A stretch of 64,000 nt of DNA, taken from the NCBI RefSeq assembly GCF_000455825.1, contig NZ_ATAO01000206.1, positions 186,001 to 250,000 on the forward strand. The letters are read 5' to 3'. The notes beneath the pieces were generated by a model. That model searched no databases. It had not been told where the DNA came from and worked only from the letters and a program-made list of their open reading frames with translations. Below are positions 6,436-15,773 of this stretch, piece by piece; position 1 is the stretch's first letter; each line of letters begins with the position of its first letter. The position numbers and the translations under genes were made by a program. This DNA comes from Microbacterium maritypicum MF109. GTDB lineage: Bacteria > Actinomycetota > Actinomycetes > Actinomycetales > Microbacteriaceae.

Positions 6436-7557
6436 ATGTCACCGCAGATCACCCCCATCGCAGACACCGCCCAGGATCTGGAGCTCTCGGAGCGCATCCT
6501 GAATCCGGACGGCAGTCGCATCGCGAACCCTCGGCTGGATCCTTTCGTCGCCGACATCGACAGTGCGCAACTGCGTTCACTGCTGCGGGACATGGTCATC
6601 CTCCGGCGGATCGACGCCGAAGGCGTCGCCCTGCAGCGCCAGGGACAGCTCGGCCTCTGGGCACCCTGCCAGGGGCAGGAGGCGACCCAGATCGGCACGG
6701 CACGCGCCATCGCGCCGGAGGACTACGTGTTCCCGAGCTACCGGGAGACCGGGGTCATCTACGCGCGCGGCGCCCAGCCGGGCGACTATGTGCGCATGTG
6801 GCGCGGCGAGGAGGGCGCCGCGTACGATCCGGCCGCACTCGGAGTCGCGCCCTTGCAGATCATCATCGGTGCCCAGACACTGCACGCCGTCGGCTATGCC
6901 TTGGGCATCCAGCACGATGGCGCCAAGGAAGTCGCGGTCACGTACTTCGGCGACGGTGCCACCAGTCAGGGCGATGTCAACGAGGCGATGATCTTCGCCG
7001 CCTCGTACCAGGCCCCCGTGGTCTTCGTCTGCCAGAACAACCACTGGGCGATCTCGGAGCCCGTCTCCGTGCAGTCGCAGTATCCGATCGCCGGGCGGGC
7101 TCCGGGGTTCGGTATCCCCAGCGTCCGCGTCGACGGCAACGATGTGCTCGCCTGCATGGCTGCCATGCGCTGGGCCCTCGATCATGCACGTGCCGGCAAG
7201 GGGCCCGCCTATATCGAGGCGGTCACGTATCGAATGGGGCCGCACACCACGGCCGATGACCCGACGCGCTACCGTGACCAGGACGAACTCGAATCCTGGC
7301 GCCGACGCGATCCGATCGCACGGCTGGAAGCCCATCTGCGCGCCACGGGAGATCTGACCGACGAGCACCTCGCCGAGACCCAGGCGGCAGCAGACGCGGT
7401 GGCGAAGGAGATGCGCGCCGCATGCCTCGGCATGGTCACGCGCCCGCCCCTCGCGGTCTTCGACGGCGTCTACGCCGAACCGCACACCGGGCTCGAGCGT
7501 CAGCGTGGTGAGTACGCCGCGTACCTCGCCTCCTTCGAGGGCGAGGCCGGCGCATGA
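6436..7557 (+). CDS. bkdA: Branched-chain 2-oxoacid dehydrogenase E1 alpha subunit
   Basis: Thiamine-diphosphate-dependent decarboxylase subunit, 373 residues. The ThDP/Mg motif runs from GDGATS (about 172) to CQNN (about 199-202). The substrate-channel region VFPSYRETG and the loop RMGPHTTADDPTRYRD are typical of the BCKDH/PDH E1 alpha type. ATG 6436 has AGGAGGA 5 nt upstream; an earlier ATG at 6367 lies right at the predicted transcription start. The stop overlaps bkdB by 4 bp (ATGA). Assignment to branched-chain rather than pyruvate dehydrogenase rests on the Lrp-type regulator and the adjacent leucine-catabolism operon, the arrangement seen in mycobacteria (Rv2497c-Rv2495c). Confidence 0.88.
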   Translation: MSPQITPIADTAQDLELSERILNPDGSRIANPRLDPFVADIDSAQLRSLLRDMVILRRIDAEGVALQRQGQLGLWAPCQGQEATQIGTARAIAPEDYVFPSYRETGVIYARGAQPGDYVRMWRGEEGAAYDPAALGVAPLQIIIGAQTLHAVGYALGIQHDGAKEVAVTYFGDGATSQGDVNEAMIFAASYQAPVVFVCQNNHWAISEPVSVQSQYPIAGRAPGFGIPSVRVDGNDVLACMAAMRWALDHARAGKGPAYIEAVTYRMGPHTTADDPTRYRDQDELESWRRRDPIARLEAHLRATGDLTDEHLAETQAAADAVAKEMRAACLGMVTRPPLAVFDGVYAEPHTGLERQRGEYAAYLASFEGEAGA

Positions 7558-8564
7558 CCGAACTGACCCTCGGAAAGGCGCTCGGCGCGGGACTGCGTCA
7601 GGCGATGCGCGACGACGACAAGGTGGTGCTGCTCGGAGAGGACATCGGGAAACTCGGTGGCGTCTTCCGCATCACCGACGGGCTGCTCGACGAGTTCGGC
7701 GCAGCGCGGGTGATCGACACTCCGCTCGCGGAGTCGGGCATCGTCGGAACAGCCGTGGGCCTGGCGTTCCGCGGTTATCGGCCGGTGGTCGAGATCCAGT
7801 TCGACGGCTTCGTGTACCCCGCGTTCGACCAGATCGTCGCTCAGGTCGCGAAGCTGCACTACCGCACCCAGGGCCGGGTGAAGATGCCGATCACCATCCG
7901 CATCCCGTGGGCAGGAGGCATCGGCGCCGCCGAGCATCACTCGGAGTCCCCGGAGGCCTACTTCGTGCACACGGCCGGTCTGCGCGTGATCGCGGTCTCG
8001 AACCCGGAGGACGCGTACCGCAGCCTGCGACAGGCGATCGCCTCCGACGATCCGGTGATCTTCTTCGAACCGAAACGCCTGTACCACCACAAGGGCGATG
8101 TCGACCTGGAGGCGCCGCTCGCGGACGCAGCGCCCATGGGACTCGCGCGCGTCGTGCGAACCGGGAACGACGCGACCCTGATCACCTACGGGGCGATGGT
8201 CTCCACGGCGCTTCAGGCGGCCGACGCTGCAGCGGACGAGGGCGTCTCTCTCGAGGTCATCGACCTCCGCTCGCTCTCACCGGTGGACTACGACTCGGTC
8301 GCCGCCTCGGTGCGCAAGACGGGACGCGTGGTCGTCGCCCACGAGGCCTCTCGCGAGGCCGGCGTCGCAGCCGAGGTGATCGCGAGCATCACGGAGCGCT
8401 GCTTCGAGTACCTCGAGTCGGCGCCGTTGCGCGTCACCGGACACGACGTCCCCTACCCGCCCGCAAAGCTCGAGAAGTATCACCTTCCCGATCTCGATCG
8501 GCTGCTCGATGCCGTCGACCGGGTGCTGGACCGACCGAACAGTCTGACGGGAGCAGGGGCATGA
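7554..8564 (+). CDS. bkdB: Branched-chain 2-oxoacid dehydrogenase E1 beta subunit
   Basis: A 336-residue transketolase-like E1 beta subunit with GEDIGKLGGVFR near residue 27, the ThDP-contacting glutamate region TPLAESGIVG, the loop GGIGAAEHHSES, and a transketolase C-terminal domain (LRSLSPVDYDSV, VVAHEASREAG). It forms the heterotetrameric E1 with the alpha subunit. ATGA overlaps on both sides (with bkdA and bkdC) indicate tight translational coupling. Confidence 0.92.
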   Translation: MTELTLGKALGAGLRQAMRDDDKVVLLGEDIGKLGGVFRITDGLLDEFGAARVIDTPLAESGIVGTAVGLAFRGYRPVVEIQFDGFVYPAFDQIVAQVAKLHYRTQGRVKMPITIRIPWAGGIGAAEHHSESPEAYFVHTAGLRVIAVSNPEDAYRSLRQAIASDDPVIFFEPKRLYHHKGDVDLEAPLADAAPMGLARVVRTGNDATLITYGAMVSTALQAADAAADEGVSLEVIDLRSLSPVDYDSVAASVRKTGRVVVAHEASREAGVAAEVIASITERCFEYLESAPLRVTGHDVPYPPAKLEKYHLPDLDRLLDAVDRVLDRPNSLTGAGA

Positions 8565-9916
8565 TCGCGGAGTTCCGTCTTCCGGACCTCGGAGAGGGAC
8601 TGACCGAAGCCGAGGTGGTGACCTGGCTCGTCGCCCCCGGCGACGCGGTCTCGCTCAACCAGACTCTCGCGGAGGTGGAGACGGCGAAAGCGGTCGTCGA
8701 GCTGCCCTCGCCCTATGAGGGCACGGTATCGGCCCTGCACGCCGAGGCCGGCCAGACGGTCGCCGTCGGTGCTCCGCTGATCGCCTTCGATGTGGTGGGG
8801 GAGGACGAGGATGGGCCCGCGCCCGCGTCGGATTCCGAGGAGAAGGCGCAGCCGAACCTCGTCGGCTACGGTGCCGCCCCCACGACCGCCGGCCGCCCTG
8901 CGCGACGGGCACGGCGCATCGGAGCCACCCCGGCACCGGTCGACACAGCCGTTCTCGAGGCCGCACCGCATGACGCCACCCCCTCGGCAGCCGTGGATGC
9001 GGTCATCGAACGGCCGCGCTCCACCCCGCCCGTGCGCGCTCACGCCAAGCGTCTCGGCATCGATCTCGTGCTGGTCGCCGCCGACGTGGGGGATCGAGTC
9101 ATCACCCGCCGCGACGTCGACGAATACGCAGAGCGGATCGCCCACCGCACGCCGCGTGCCGACGACCTGTCGTCGACGCCCACCCCGTCGAACGCGTCAG
9201 TGCTCACAGACGCGGAGCGAGAGACCCGCATCCCCATCCGCGGCGTGCGCAAGCACACGGCGGCGGCGATGGTGCAGAGCGCGTTCACGGCCCCCCATGT
9301 CACGGTCTTCCACACGGTCGACGTGACCGCGACGATGGACCTGTTGTCGAGTCTTCGCGACGATCGCGCCCTCAGCGCACACCGGATCGGCCCGCTCGCG
9401 GTGGTCGCGAAGGCCGTCTGTCTCGCTCTGAGCCGCACGCCCGGGCTCAACTCGCGTTGGGACGAGGCCGCCGGGGAGATCGTCCAGCACAACTACGTCG
9501 ACCTGGGGATCGCCGCCGCGACGGATCGGGGCCTCATCGTCCCGATGATCCGTGATGCGGAGCAGTTGACCCTCGTCGGTCTCGCGGATGCCGTGAAGTC
9601 GCTGGCCGAGGTGGCCCGTGCGGGGAAGACCTCGCCGGCGGAACTCGCAGGCGGCACGTTCTCGATCTCGAACATCGGAGTCTTCGGCGTCGATGCCGGC
9701 ACACCCATCCTGCCCCCGGGGCAATCCGGGATCCTGGCCGTCGGAGCAGTGCGGCGTCAGCCGTGGGAGCACCACGGCGAGATCGCCCTGCGGCAGATGA
9801 TGACCCTCAGCCTCTCGTTCGATCACCGTCTGGTCGACGGAGCCGAGGGGGCGAGCTTCCTCAAGGATGTCGCCGACATCCTCGAAGAGCCCGGACGGGC
9901 GATGCTGCTCAGGTAG
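8561..9916 (+). CDS. bkdC: Branched-chain 2-oxoacid dehydrogenase E2 (dihydrolipoyl acyltransferase)
   Basis: A 451-residue protein. An N-terminal lipoyl domain (residues 1-78) has the modified lysine in VETAKAVVE. A linker rich in Pro/Ala and a peripheral-subunit-binding domain follow (TPPVRAHAKRLGIDLVLV, near 160-195). The catalytic domain ends with the SFDHRLVDGA motif of acyltransferases. It moves the branched acyl group from E1 to CoA. There is one lipoyl domain. No E3 gene follows, so dihydrolipoamide dehydrogenase must be encoded elsewhere. The 3' end overlaps the convergent tetR by 8 bp. Confidence 0.92.
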   Translation: MIAEFRLPDLGEGLTEAEVVTWLVAPGDAVSLNQTLAEVETAKAVVELPSPYEGTVSALHAEAGQTVAVGAPLIAFDVVGEDEDGPAPASDSEEKAQPNLVGYGAAPTTAGRPARRARRIGATPAPVDTAVLEAAPHDATPSAAVDAVIERPRSTPPVRAHAKRLGIDLVLVAADVGDRVITRRDVDEYAERIAHRTPRADDLSSTPTPSNASVLTDAERETRIPIRGVRKHTAAAMVQSAFTAPHVTVFHTVDVTATMDLLSSLRDDRALSAHRIGPLAVVAKAVCLALSRTPGLNSRWDEAAGEIVQHNYVDLGIAAATDRGLIVPMIRDAEQLTLVGLADAVKSLAEVARAGKTSPAELAGGTFSISNIGVFGVDAGTPILPPGQSGILAVGAVRRQPWEHHGEIALRQMMTLSLSFDHRLVDGAEGASFLKDVADILEEPGRAMLLR

Positions 9917-10517
9917 TCGCGCGCAGAGCCGCGTCCGCCATCGCGATCAGTACGGTCGCGGTGGCGGAATGCCGCCTGGCGGCGGCACGGGTGCTGTGCG
10001 GAGTCGAGTTGATGAGCCCGAAGCATGCCTGCACGCGCAACCGCAGCTCATCCTGATCCGCGCCGCCGCCCGGCGTCCCATGCAACGGCGACAAGGCTGC
10101 CATCCACAACTCGATGTACGCGCGCTGGAGGCGGCGGACCTCGGCCCGGTCCGTCTCGGAGAGGAACGCGACATCACGATCCTGCACCTGGATGACCTCG
10201 GCATTGCCCAGCGCGAACTCGACATGGAAGCCGATCAGCGCACGCATCCGCTCGTCGGGGGTCGGAGTTTCCTCGGAGACCTGCCGTCCACCGCGGATCA
10301 GATCCTGACTCACCTTGACGAGCACGGCCCCGAGCAGTGCCTGCTTGCCGGCGAAGTGACGGTAGACGGCCGGTCCGGATACGCCGACGGCAGCCCCGAT
10401 GTCCTCCAGGCTCACGCCGCTGTATCCACGCGCGGCGAAGAGACGCGCGGCAGCGTGCAGGATCGCATCCGACCGTTCAGCCTTGGCGCGGTCTCGGGCG
10501 GTGACCGGGCTTGTCAT
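9909..10517 (-). CDS. TetR-family repressor of the leucine-catabolism operon
   Basis: A 202-residue TetR protein. The N-terminal helix-turn-helix (GYSGVSLEDIGAAVGVSGPA, then VYRHFAGKQALL) is followed by an all-helical ligand domain. It is divergent from the carboxylase/acyl-CoA dehydrogenase operon, and its start lies at the edge of a promoter containing two matching palindromes, so it probably represses that operon and itself. By analogy with other acyl-CoA operon TetR proteins, an acyl-CoA pathway intermediate is the expected inducer; that is inference. Confidence 0.88.
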   Translation of the reverse strand: MTSPVTARDRAKAERSDAILHAAARLFAARGYSGVSLEDIGAAVGVSGPAVYRHFAGKQALLGAVLVKVSQDLIRGGRQVSEETPTPDERMRALIGFHVEFALGNAEVIQVQDRDVAFLSETDRAEVRRLQRAYIELWMAALSPLHGTPGGGADQDELRLRVQACFGLINSTPHSTRAAARRHSATATVLIAMADAALRATT

Positions 10518-10539
10518 CTCAGTTAATCCTCGCTAACCT
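10511..10539 (+). promoter_or_regulatory. Promoter of the leucine-catabolism operon
   Basis: TTGTCA (10511-10516) and TAACCT (10534-10539) are separated by exactly 17 bp. The -35 overlaps the first codons of the divergent tetR gene, and the -10 lies inside the weaker operator (10522-10537). Transcription should begin near 10546, just before the stronger operator. Confidence 0.65.
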
Positions 10540-10566
10540 GAATCAACGGGTTAGTGAACACTAACC
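10522..10566. promoter_or_regulatory. Two TetR operator sites
   Basis: Site 1 is a perfect 18-bp palindrome, GGTTAGTGAACACTAACC, at 10549-10566. Site 2, GTTAATCCTCGCTAAC (10522-10537), keeps the outer GTTA...TAAC of site 1 at the same 16-bp span but is imperfect inside. Their centres are 28 bp apart. One covers the -10/spacer and the other the transcription start, the layout expected for repression of the rightward operon. Confidence 0.7.
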
Positions 10567-10627
10567 GAAAGTGCATGCACCGCGCCAGGGCCCGCCCTCG
10601 CGGACGTGGGTCGAGGAGGACATCACG

Positions 10628-12181
10628 ATGCCGGCAACCCAGGAGTCTCTCGCGCAAGACCTGCGAGACCGCCTCGCGACCGCGGCTCGCGGCGGACCGG
10701 AGGCGTCCCGCGAACGCCACGTCGCGCGCGGCAAACTGCTCCCGCGGGACCGCGTCGCTCGGGTGCTCGATGAAGGCAGCCCGTTCCTGGAAGTCGCCCC
10801 CCTCGCGGCCGACGGCCTGTACGGGGGAGAGGCGCCCGGTGCCGGGGTGATCGCCGGGATCGGACTCGTCCACGGTCGCCACGTCATGGTGGTCTGCAAC
10901 GACGCGACGGTGAAGGGCGGCACGTACTACCCCCTCACGGTCAAGAAGCATCTGCGTGCGCAGGAGATCGCCCTCGAGAATCGCCTGCCTTGTCTGTACC
11001 TGGTCGACTCGGGAGGCGCCTTCCTCCCGAAGCAGGACGAGGTCTTCCCGGATCGGGAGCATTTCGGCCGGATCTTCTTCAACCAGGCGCGTATGTCCGC
11101 CGAAGGGATCCCTCAGCTCGCCGCAGTTCTCGGTTCCTGCACGGCGGGTGGCGCCTATGTCCCCGCCATGAGCGACGAGACCGTGATCGTCCGCGGCCAG
11201 GGAACGATCTTCCTCGGGGGGCCGCCCCTGGTGAAGGCCGCGATCGGCGAGATCGTGACCGCAGAGGAACTGGGCGGGGGAGAACTGCACGCACGACGCA
11301 GCGGTGTGGTCGACCATCTCGCGGAAGACGACGAGCACGCCCTCGAGATCCTGCGCGATATCGTCGCCACGCTCCCCGCACCCGCAGCTCCGGCCTGGGA
11401 CGTGGCGCCCAGCCGACCGCCGTCCGAGTCCTCCAGCCTCTACGACGCGGTTCCCGTCGACGTGAATGCCGCGTACGACGTGCACGAGGTCATCTCACGC
11501 CTCGTCGACGGCGACACGTTCCTCGAGTTCAAGCCCGAGTACGGCACGACCCTGGTCACCGGTTTCGCCCGACTCCATGGTCATCCCATCGGCATCGTCG
11601 CGAACAACGGCGTGCTGTTCAGCGAGTCCGCGCTCAAGGGCGCCCACTTCATCGAGCTGTGCGATCAGCGCGGGATCCCGTTGTTGTTCCTGCAGAACAT
11701 CACCGGGTTCATGGTCGGCTCCGACGCCGAGGCCGGAGGCATCGCGAAGGACGGCGCGAAGATGGTCACTGCGGTCGCAAGCACACGGGTGCCGAAGCTC
11801 ACGGTCATCATCGGCGGTTCTTTCGGGGCCGGCAACTACTCCATGTGCGGCCGTGCCTACTCGCCCCGCTTTCTGTGGACGTGGCCTGCGAGCCGCATCT
11901 CCGTGATGGGCGGCGCGCAGGCGGCGTCGGTGCTCGCCACCGTCAAGGAGGATCAGCTGACCGCGCGCGGCGATGCCTGGAGCGGCGAGGACCGTGCGGC
12001 GTTCGAGGCTCCGATCCGTGAGCAGTACGAACACCAGGGCGAGCCCTATTACGCCACAGCCCGACTCTGGGACGACGGGATCGTCGACCCTGCACAGACC
12101 CGCGACCTCCTGGGGCTCTCCCTCGATGTCATCTCCCGCAGCCCGCTGCCCGAACCGCGCTTCGGCGTCTTCCGGATGTGA
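10628..12181 (+). CDS. accD1: Acyl-CoA carboxylase beta subunit (methylcrotonyl-CoA carboxylase carboxyltransferase, AccD1-like)
   Basis: A 517-residue carboxyltransferase with two crotonase-like halves. Motifs include [46 protein letters not shown], the second-half oxyanion region [15 protein letters not shown] and [16 protein letters not shown], which are typical of the methylcrotonyl-CoA carboxylase beta type. With the biotin-carrying alpha subunit it makes 3-methylglutaconyl-CoA in leucine breakdown. ATG 10628 has GAGGAGGA about 7 nt upstream; an upstream ATG at 10571 has none. It is first gene of the TetR-controlled operon and matches the order around M. tuberculosis Rv2502c. Confidence 0.92.
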   Translation: MPATQESLAQDLRDRLATAARGGPEASRERHVARGKLLPRDRVARVLDEGSPFLEVAPLAADGLYGGEAPGAGVIAGIGLVHGRHVMVVCNDATVKGGTYYPLTVKKHLRAQEIALENRLPCLYLVDSGGAFLPKQDEVFPDREHFGRIFFNQARMSAEGIPQLAAVLGSCTAGGAYVPAMSDETVIVRGQGTIFLGGPPLVKAAIGEIVTAEELGGGELHARRSGVVDHLAEDDEHALEILRDIVATLPAPAAPAWDVAPSRPPSESSSLYDAVPVDVNAAYDVHEVISRLVDGDTFLEFKPEYGTTLVTGFARLHGHPIGIVANNGVLFSESALKGAHFIELCDQRGIPLLFLQNITGFMVGSDAEAGGIAKDGAKMVTAVASTRVPKLTVIIGGSFGAGNYSMCGRAYSPRFLWTWPASRISVMGGAQAASVLATVKEDQLTARGDAWSGEDRAAFEAPIREQYEHQGEPYYATARLWDDGIVDPAQTRDLLGLSLDVISRSPLPEPRFGVFRM

Positions 12182-14124
12182 GTGTCTTGTCCATGACCAC
12201 GACGTCGTCGTCGAACACCGTCTCCTTCCACACCGTTCTCGTCGCCAACCGCGGGGAGATCGCCCGACGGGTGATCCGCACCCTGCGCACGCTCGGCATC
12301 CGCAGCGTCGCCGTCTACAGCGACGCCGACGTCGCGGCACCCCACGTGCGAGAGGCCGATGTCGCCGTGAGAATCGGCCCGGCACCGGCTGCGGAGTCGT
12401 ACCTCGACATCGATGCCGTCATCGCGGCGGCTCGGCGCAGCGGCGCGCAAGCCATCCACCCCGGCTACGGATTCCTCTCCGAGAGCGTCGGACTCGCCGA
12501 GGCCTGCGCTGAGAGCGGCATCGTCTTCATCGGCCCGTCGGTGGAGGCCCTGCAGATCATGGGCGACAAGGCACGCGCTCGCGAGCACGTCCTGCGTTTC
12601 GGCGTTCCGGTCGTCCCCGGTTTCGACGCCAAAGGCCTGTCCGACGTCGAGATCGCCGAAGAGGCGGAGAACGTCGGATACCCACTGCTGGTCAAGCCCA
12701 GCGCCGGCGGAGGCGGCAAGGGCATGGAGGTCGTCGCCGACTCGACGGGGCTGCGCTCTGCGCTCGCCTCGGCCCGGCGCGTGGCGGCCGCGGCGTTCGG
12801 CGATGATGCGCTCATCCTCGAACGCCTGATCAGACGTCCGCGGCACATCGAGGTGCAGGTCTTCGGAGACGCGCACGGTACGGTCATCGCGCTCGGGGAG
12901 CGGGAGTGCACGCTGCAGCGACGGCACCAGAAGGTCGTCGAGGAGGCGCCGTCGGCAGGCATCCCCCCGCACACCCGGGAGCGACTGCTCGCAGCCGCCG
13001 TGCTGGCGGCTGAGAGCGTCGAATACATCGGGGCCGGCACGGTCGAGTTCCTCATCGACGCCGATGCGCCGGACGAGGTGTTCTTCATCGAGATGAACAC
13101 CCGCCTCCAGGTGGAGCATCCGGTCACCGAGGAGGTCACCGGACTCGATCTCGTCGCCCTTCAACTCCGCGCGGCCGATGGGCTTCCGCTGGATGTCTCG
13201 CCGCGTCTGCGCGGTCACGCTGTGGAGGCGCGCGTGTATGCGGAATCGCCCGAGCGCGGCTTCCTCCCCTCCACCGGGAAGGTGCTGTTGTTCGAACCGC
13301 CCGTCGGTGTGCGCGTCGACGCGGCGATCGAGACCGGAAGCGAGGTGACCGGGTTCTACGATCCGATGATCGCGAAGGTGATCGCCTTCGCGGACGACCG
13401 TGCCACGGCACTCGCGCGGCTCGACGAGGCGCTCGCACGCACGGTCGTGCTGGGCGTCGAGACCAACATCGCGTTCCTGCGAACTCTCTGCCGGGACGCG
13501 CGCGTGATCGCGGGGGATCTCGACACGGGACTCATCGAGACCCTGCTTCCCCTCGACGCGCAGACGCCGTCGACCGCACAGCTCGCTGCCGCGAAGGATG
13601 CCATCTCGGAGCTCCGCGCGCCGGTGCGGACCAGCCCTCTGTGGCGAGAGCTGCCGGGATGGCGCCTGGGAGCGGAGAACACGGTGGTCGCCCCGTTCGT
13701 GGCGCTCACGGATGACGATGAAGAGGTCGAGCTCCACGAGGCCCCGTCCGCACGATCTCGAGTCTCCGTGCGTGCCGCTGTCGACGGCGACGGCGCGGTC
13801 TGGGTGGCCGAGGACGGACACACGGTCCGCCTGCGTCCCCTCGACAGAAGGCAGCGGATGCGGCGTCGGCTGTCGGCGCGCGAGGCGGGATCCGGGGCGA
13901 CGGAACCGGAGGGACGGGCCCCGATGCCGGGCAGCGTCGTGGCGGTTCACGCCGCGGACGGGGAGAGGGTCTCCGCCGGCGACCCTCTCGTCTCGATCGA
14001 GGCGATGAAGATGGAGCACCCGGTGCTCGCACCGCACGACGGTGTGGTGCACCTGCTGGTCGCGGTGGGCGATCAGGTGCGGCGCGACCAACCGGTCGCC
14101 CGTGTGATGACGGAGGAGAGCTGA
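12178..14124 (+). CDS. accA1: Acyl-CoA carboxylase alpha subunit: biotin carboxylase plus biotin carrier (AccA1-like)
   Basis: A 648-residue protein. The biotin-carboxylase domain (about residues 15-460) shows [15 protein letters not shown], the ATP-grasp glycine loop [25 protein letters not shown] and the C-terminal [17 protein letters not shown] linker and a biotinyl domain end the chain, with the biotinylated lysine in EAMKME (near residue 611). It carboxylates biotin with ATP and bicarbonate and delivers it to the beta subunit. GTG 12178 overlaps the upstream stop (GTGA); ATG 12193 is a possible later start. Confidence 0.93.
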   Translation: MSVLSMTTTSSSNTVSFHTVLVANRGEIARRVIRTLRTLGIRSVAVYSDADVAAPHVREADVAVRIGPAPAAESYLDIDAVIAAARRSGAQAIHPGYGFLSESVGLAEACAESGIVFIGPSVEALQIMGDKARAREHVLRFGVPVVPGFDAKGLSDVEIAEEAENVGYPLLVKPSAGGGGKGMEVVADSTGLRSALASARRVAAAAFGDDALILERLIRRPRHIEVQVFGDAHGTVIALGERECTLQRRHQKVVEEAPSAGIPPHTRERLLAAAVLAAESVEYIGAGTVEFLIDADAPDEVFFIEMNTRLQVEHPVTEEVTGLDLVALQLRAADGLPLDVSPRLRGHAVEARVYAESPERGFLPSTGKVLLFEPPVGVRVDAAIETGSEVTGFYDPMIAKVIAFADDRATALARLDEALARTVVLGVETNIAFLRTLCRDARVIAGDLDTGLIETLLPLDAQTPSTAQLAAAKDAISELRAPVRTSPLWRELPGWRLGAENTVVAPFVALTDDDEEVELHEAPSARSRVSVRAAVDGDGAVWVAEDGHTVRLRPLDRRQRMRRRLSAREAGSGATEPEGRAPMPGSVVAVHAADGERVSAGDPLVSIEAMKMEHPVLAPHDGVVHLLVAVGDQVRRDQPVARVMTEES

Positions 14125-14126
14125 GC

Positions 14127-15275
14127 ATGGAAGATCTGACCGAGGAGGAGCGCGAGCTCGCCGCCATGGTGCGGGAGTTCGCAGACACGGTCGTCGCGCC
14201 GCAGGCCTATGAGGCCGACCGCACCCATACGCTCTCGATGGACGTCGTGGCGCAGATGGGCGATCTCGGTCTGTTCGGCCTGCCGTTTCCCGAGGAGTAC
14301 GGCGGACAGGGCGGCGACTACATGGCGCTCGGCATCGCGATCGAGGCGCTCGGCCGCGTGGATCAGTCCATCGCGATCACGCTCGAAGCAGGGGTCAGCC
14401 TCGGCGCCATGCCGATCTTCCGCTTCGGCACCGAGGAGCAGCGCCAGGAACTGCTGCCCGATCTGCTCGCCGGACGGGCGCTGGCGGGCTTCGGCCTCAC
14501 CGAGCCGGAGGCGGGCAGCGACGCCGGCGCGACCAGGACCACGGCCCGACTCGACGGCGACGAGTGGGTGATCGACGGCTCCAAGCAGTTCATCACCAAC
14601 TCCGGTACCCCGATCACGCGCTTCGTCACGGTCACCGCGGTGACCGTGAACGAGGACGGTCGCAAGGAGATCTCGACGATCATCGTGCCCAACGGCACCC
14701 CGGGATTCACGGTCGAGGCCCCCTACGACAAGGTGGGCTGGAACGCCTCCGACACGCATCCGCTGACTTTCGACGGGGCGCGGGTGCCCGCCTCGAACCT
14801 GCTCGGCACACGGGGGAGCGGCTTCCGCAGCTTCCTGAGCATCCTCGACGAAGGCCGCATCGCGATCGCAGCTCTCTCGACGGGGGCGGCGGAGGGCTGC
14901 CTGGAGGCGGCGGTGGACTACGCGAAGAGCCGCACGATCTTCGGCGCTGCGTTGAGCACGCGCCAGAATGCCCAGTTCACGCTGGCACGGATGCGCGCGC
15001 GGGTTCACACCGCTCGGCTCGCCTGGCATCACGCCGCGCGGTTGCGGGATGCCGGCAAGCCGTTCGCCGAAGCGGCGGCCATCGCGAAGCTCGTCGGCGG
15101 AGAGGCCGCGATGGACAACGCCAGGGATGCGACGCAGATCTTCGGGGGAAACGGGTTCATGAACGAGTTCCCCGTCGGCCGTCATTACCGTGACTCCAAG
15201 ATCCTCGAGATCGGCGAGGGCACCACCGAGGTGCAGCTCCTCGTCATCGCACGCGGACTCGGACTCGCCGGGTAG
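14127..15275 (+). CDS. Acyl-CoA dehydrogenase of the leucine/branched-chain operon (FadE19-like)
   Basis: A 382-residue FAD enzyme. FAD/substrate motifs are FGLTEPEAGSDAGATRT (near residue 125), the N-terminal helical domain and IFGGNGFMNEFPVGRHYRDS near the end. The likely catalytic base is Glu in KILEIGEGTTEVQ (near residue 364). Human isovaleryl-CoA dehydrogenase lacks a Glu at this position and uses one elsewhere, so this enzyme has the layout of the short-chain, isobutyryl and 2-methylbutyryl types. It starts 2 nt after the carboxylase stop with GGAGAG upstream. The true substrate within branched acyl-CoAs is uncertain. Confidence 0.92.
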   Translation: MEDLTEEERELAAMVREFADTVVAPQAYEADRTHTLSMDVVAQMGDLGLFGLPFPEEYGGQGGDYMALGIAIEALGRVDQSIAITLEAGVSLGAMPIFRFGTEEQRQELLPDLLAGRALAGFGLTEPEAGSDAGATRTTARLDGDEWVIDGSKQFITNSGTPITRFVTVTAVTVNEDGRKEISTIIVPNGTPGFTVEAPYDKVGWNASDTHPLTFDGARVPASNLLGTRGSGFRSFLSILDEGRIAIAALSTGAAEGCLEAAVDYAKSRTIFGAALSTRQNAQFTLARMRARVHTARLAWHHAARLRDAGKPFAEAAAIAKLVGGEAAMDNARDATQIFGGNGFMNEFPVGRHYRDSKILEIGEGTTEVQLLVIARGLGLAG

Positions 15276-15284
15276 CGTGACGGT

Positions 15285-15773
15285 ATGACCACGCACGACA
15301 TCCTGCAGCGGGGGCTGTACTACGAGGAGTTCGCGGTCGACGGCCGCTACCTGCATCGCCCTGGGCGCACGGCGACCGAGGCCGACAACGTTCTCTTCAC
15401 GACGCTCACGATGAATACGCAGGCGCTGCATCTCGACGCGGCCTTCGCCGAGGCCCATGATCCGTTCCACGCGCGGCTGATGAACTCGATGTGGACGCTG
15501 TCGACGATGGTGGGATCATCGGTCGCGCAGCTGACCCAGGGAACTCTCGTCGCGCAGCTCGGTTTCGGCGAAGTGGCTTTCCCGCATCCGCTGTTCGCCG
15601 GCGACACGCTCTACACCGAGAGCGTCGTCGTGGAGAAACGGCTCTCCTCGTCCCGACCGGGGCAGGGAATCGTGAAGATCGCGCACACCGGACGAAATCA
15701 GGACGGAACGGTGGTCGCCACTGCCGTGCGCTCGGTGTTGGTGCGCTGCCTTCCGGAAGGTCCCGCCGCATGA
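15285..15773 (+). CDS. MaoC-family hydratase (itaconyl/methylglutaconyl-CoA hydratase-like, Rv2499c position)
   Basis: A 162-residue hotdog-fold hydratase. It has GRTATEADNVLFTTLTMNTQ then LHLDAAFA, the hydratase signature region with the Asp and His catalytic pair typical of MaoC proteins, and FPHPLFAGDTLYTESVVVE. It lies between acyl-CoA dehydrogenase and the CitE-like lyase, exactly as Rv2499c does beside Rv2498c in M. tuberculosis. There the pair is known to act in itaconate dissimilation and leucine breakdown. The function here is by synteny and family. No strong ribosome-binding site is visible; the gene is 9 nt from the upstream stop and overlaps the next by 4 bp. Confidence 0.85.
   Translation: MTTHDILQRGLYYEEFAVDGRYLHRPGRTATEADNVLFTTLTMNTQALHLDAAFAEAHDPFHARLMNSMWTLSTMVGSSVAQLTQGTLVAQLGFGEVAFPHPLFAGDTLYTESVVVEKRLSSSRPGQGIVKIAHTGRNQDGTVVATAVRSVLVRCLPEGPAA

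Noticed and set aside
12049..14091. A 680-residue open frame on the minus strand
   Set aside because: It is the mirror of the accA1 biotin carboxylase gene, which has all family motifs on the plus strand; long antisense frames are common in high-G+C DNA.
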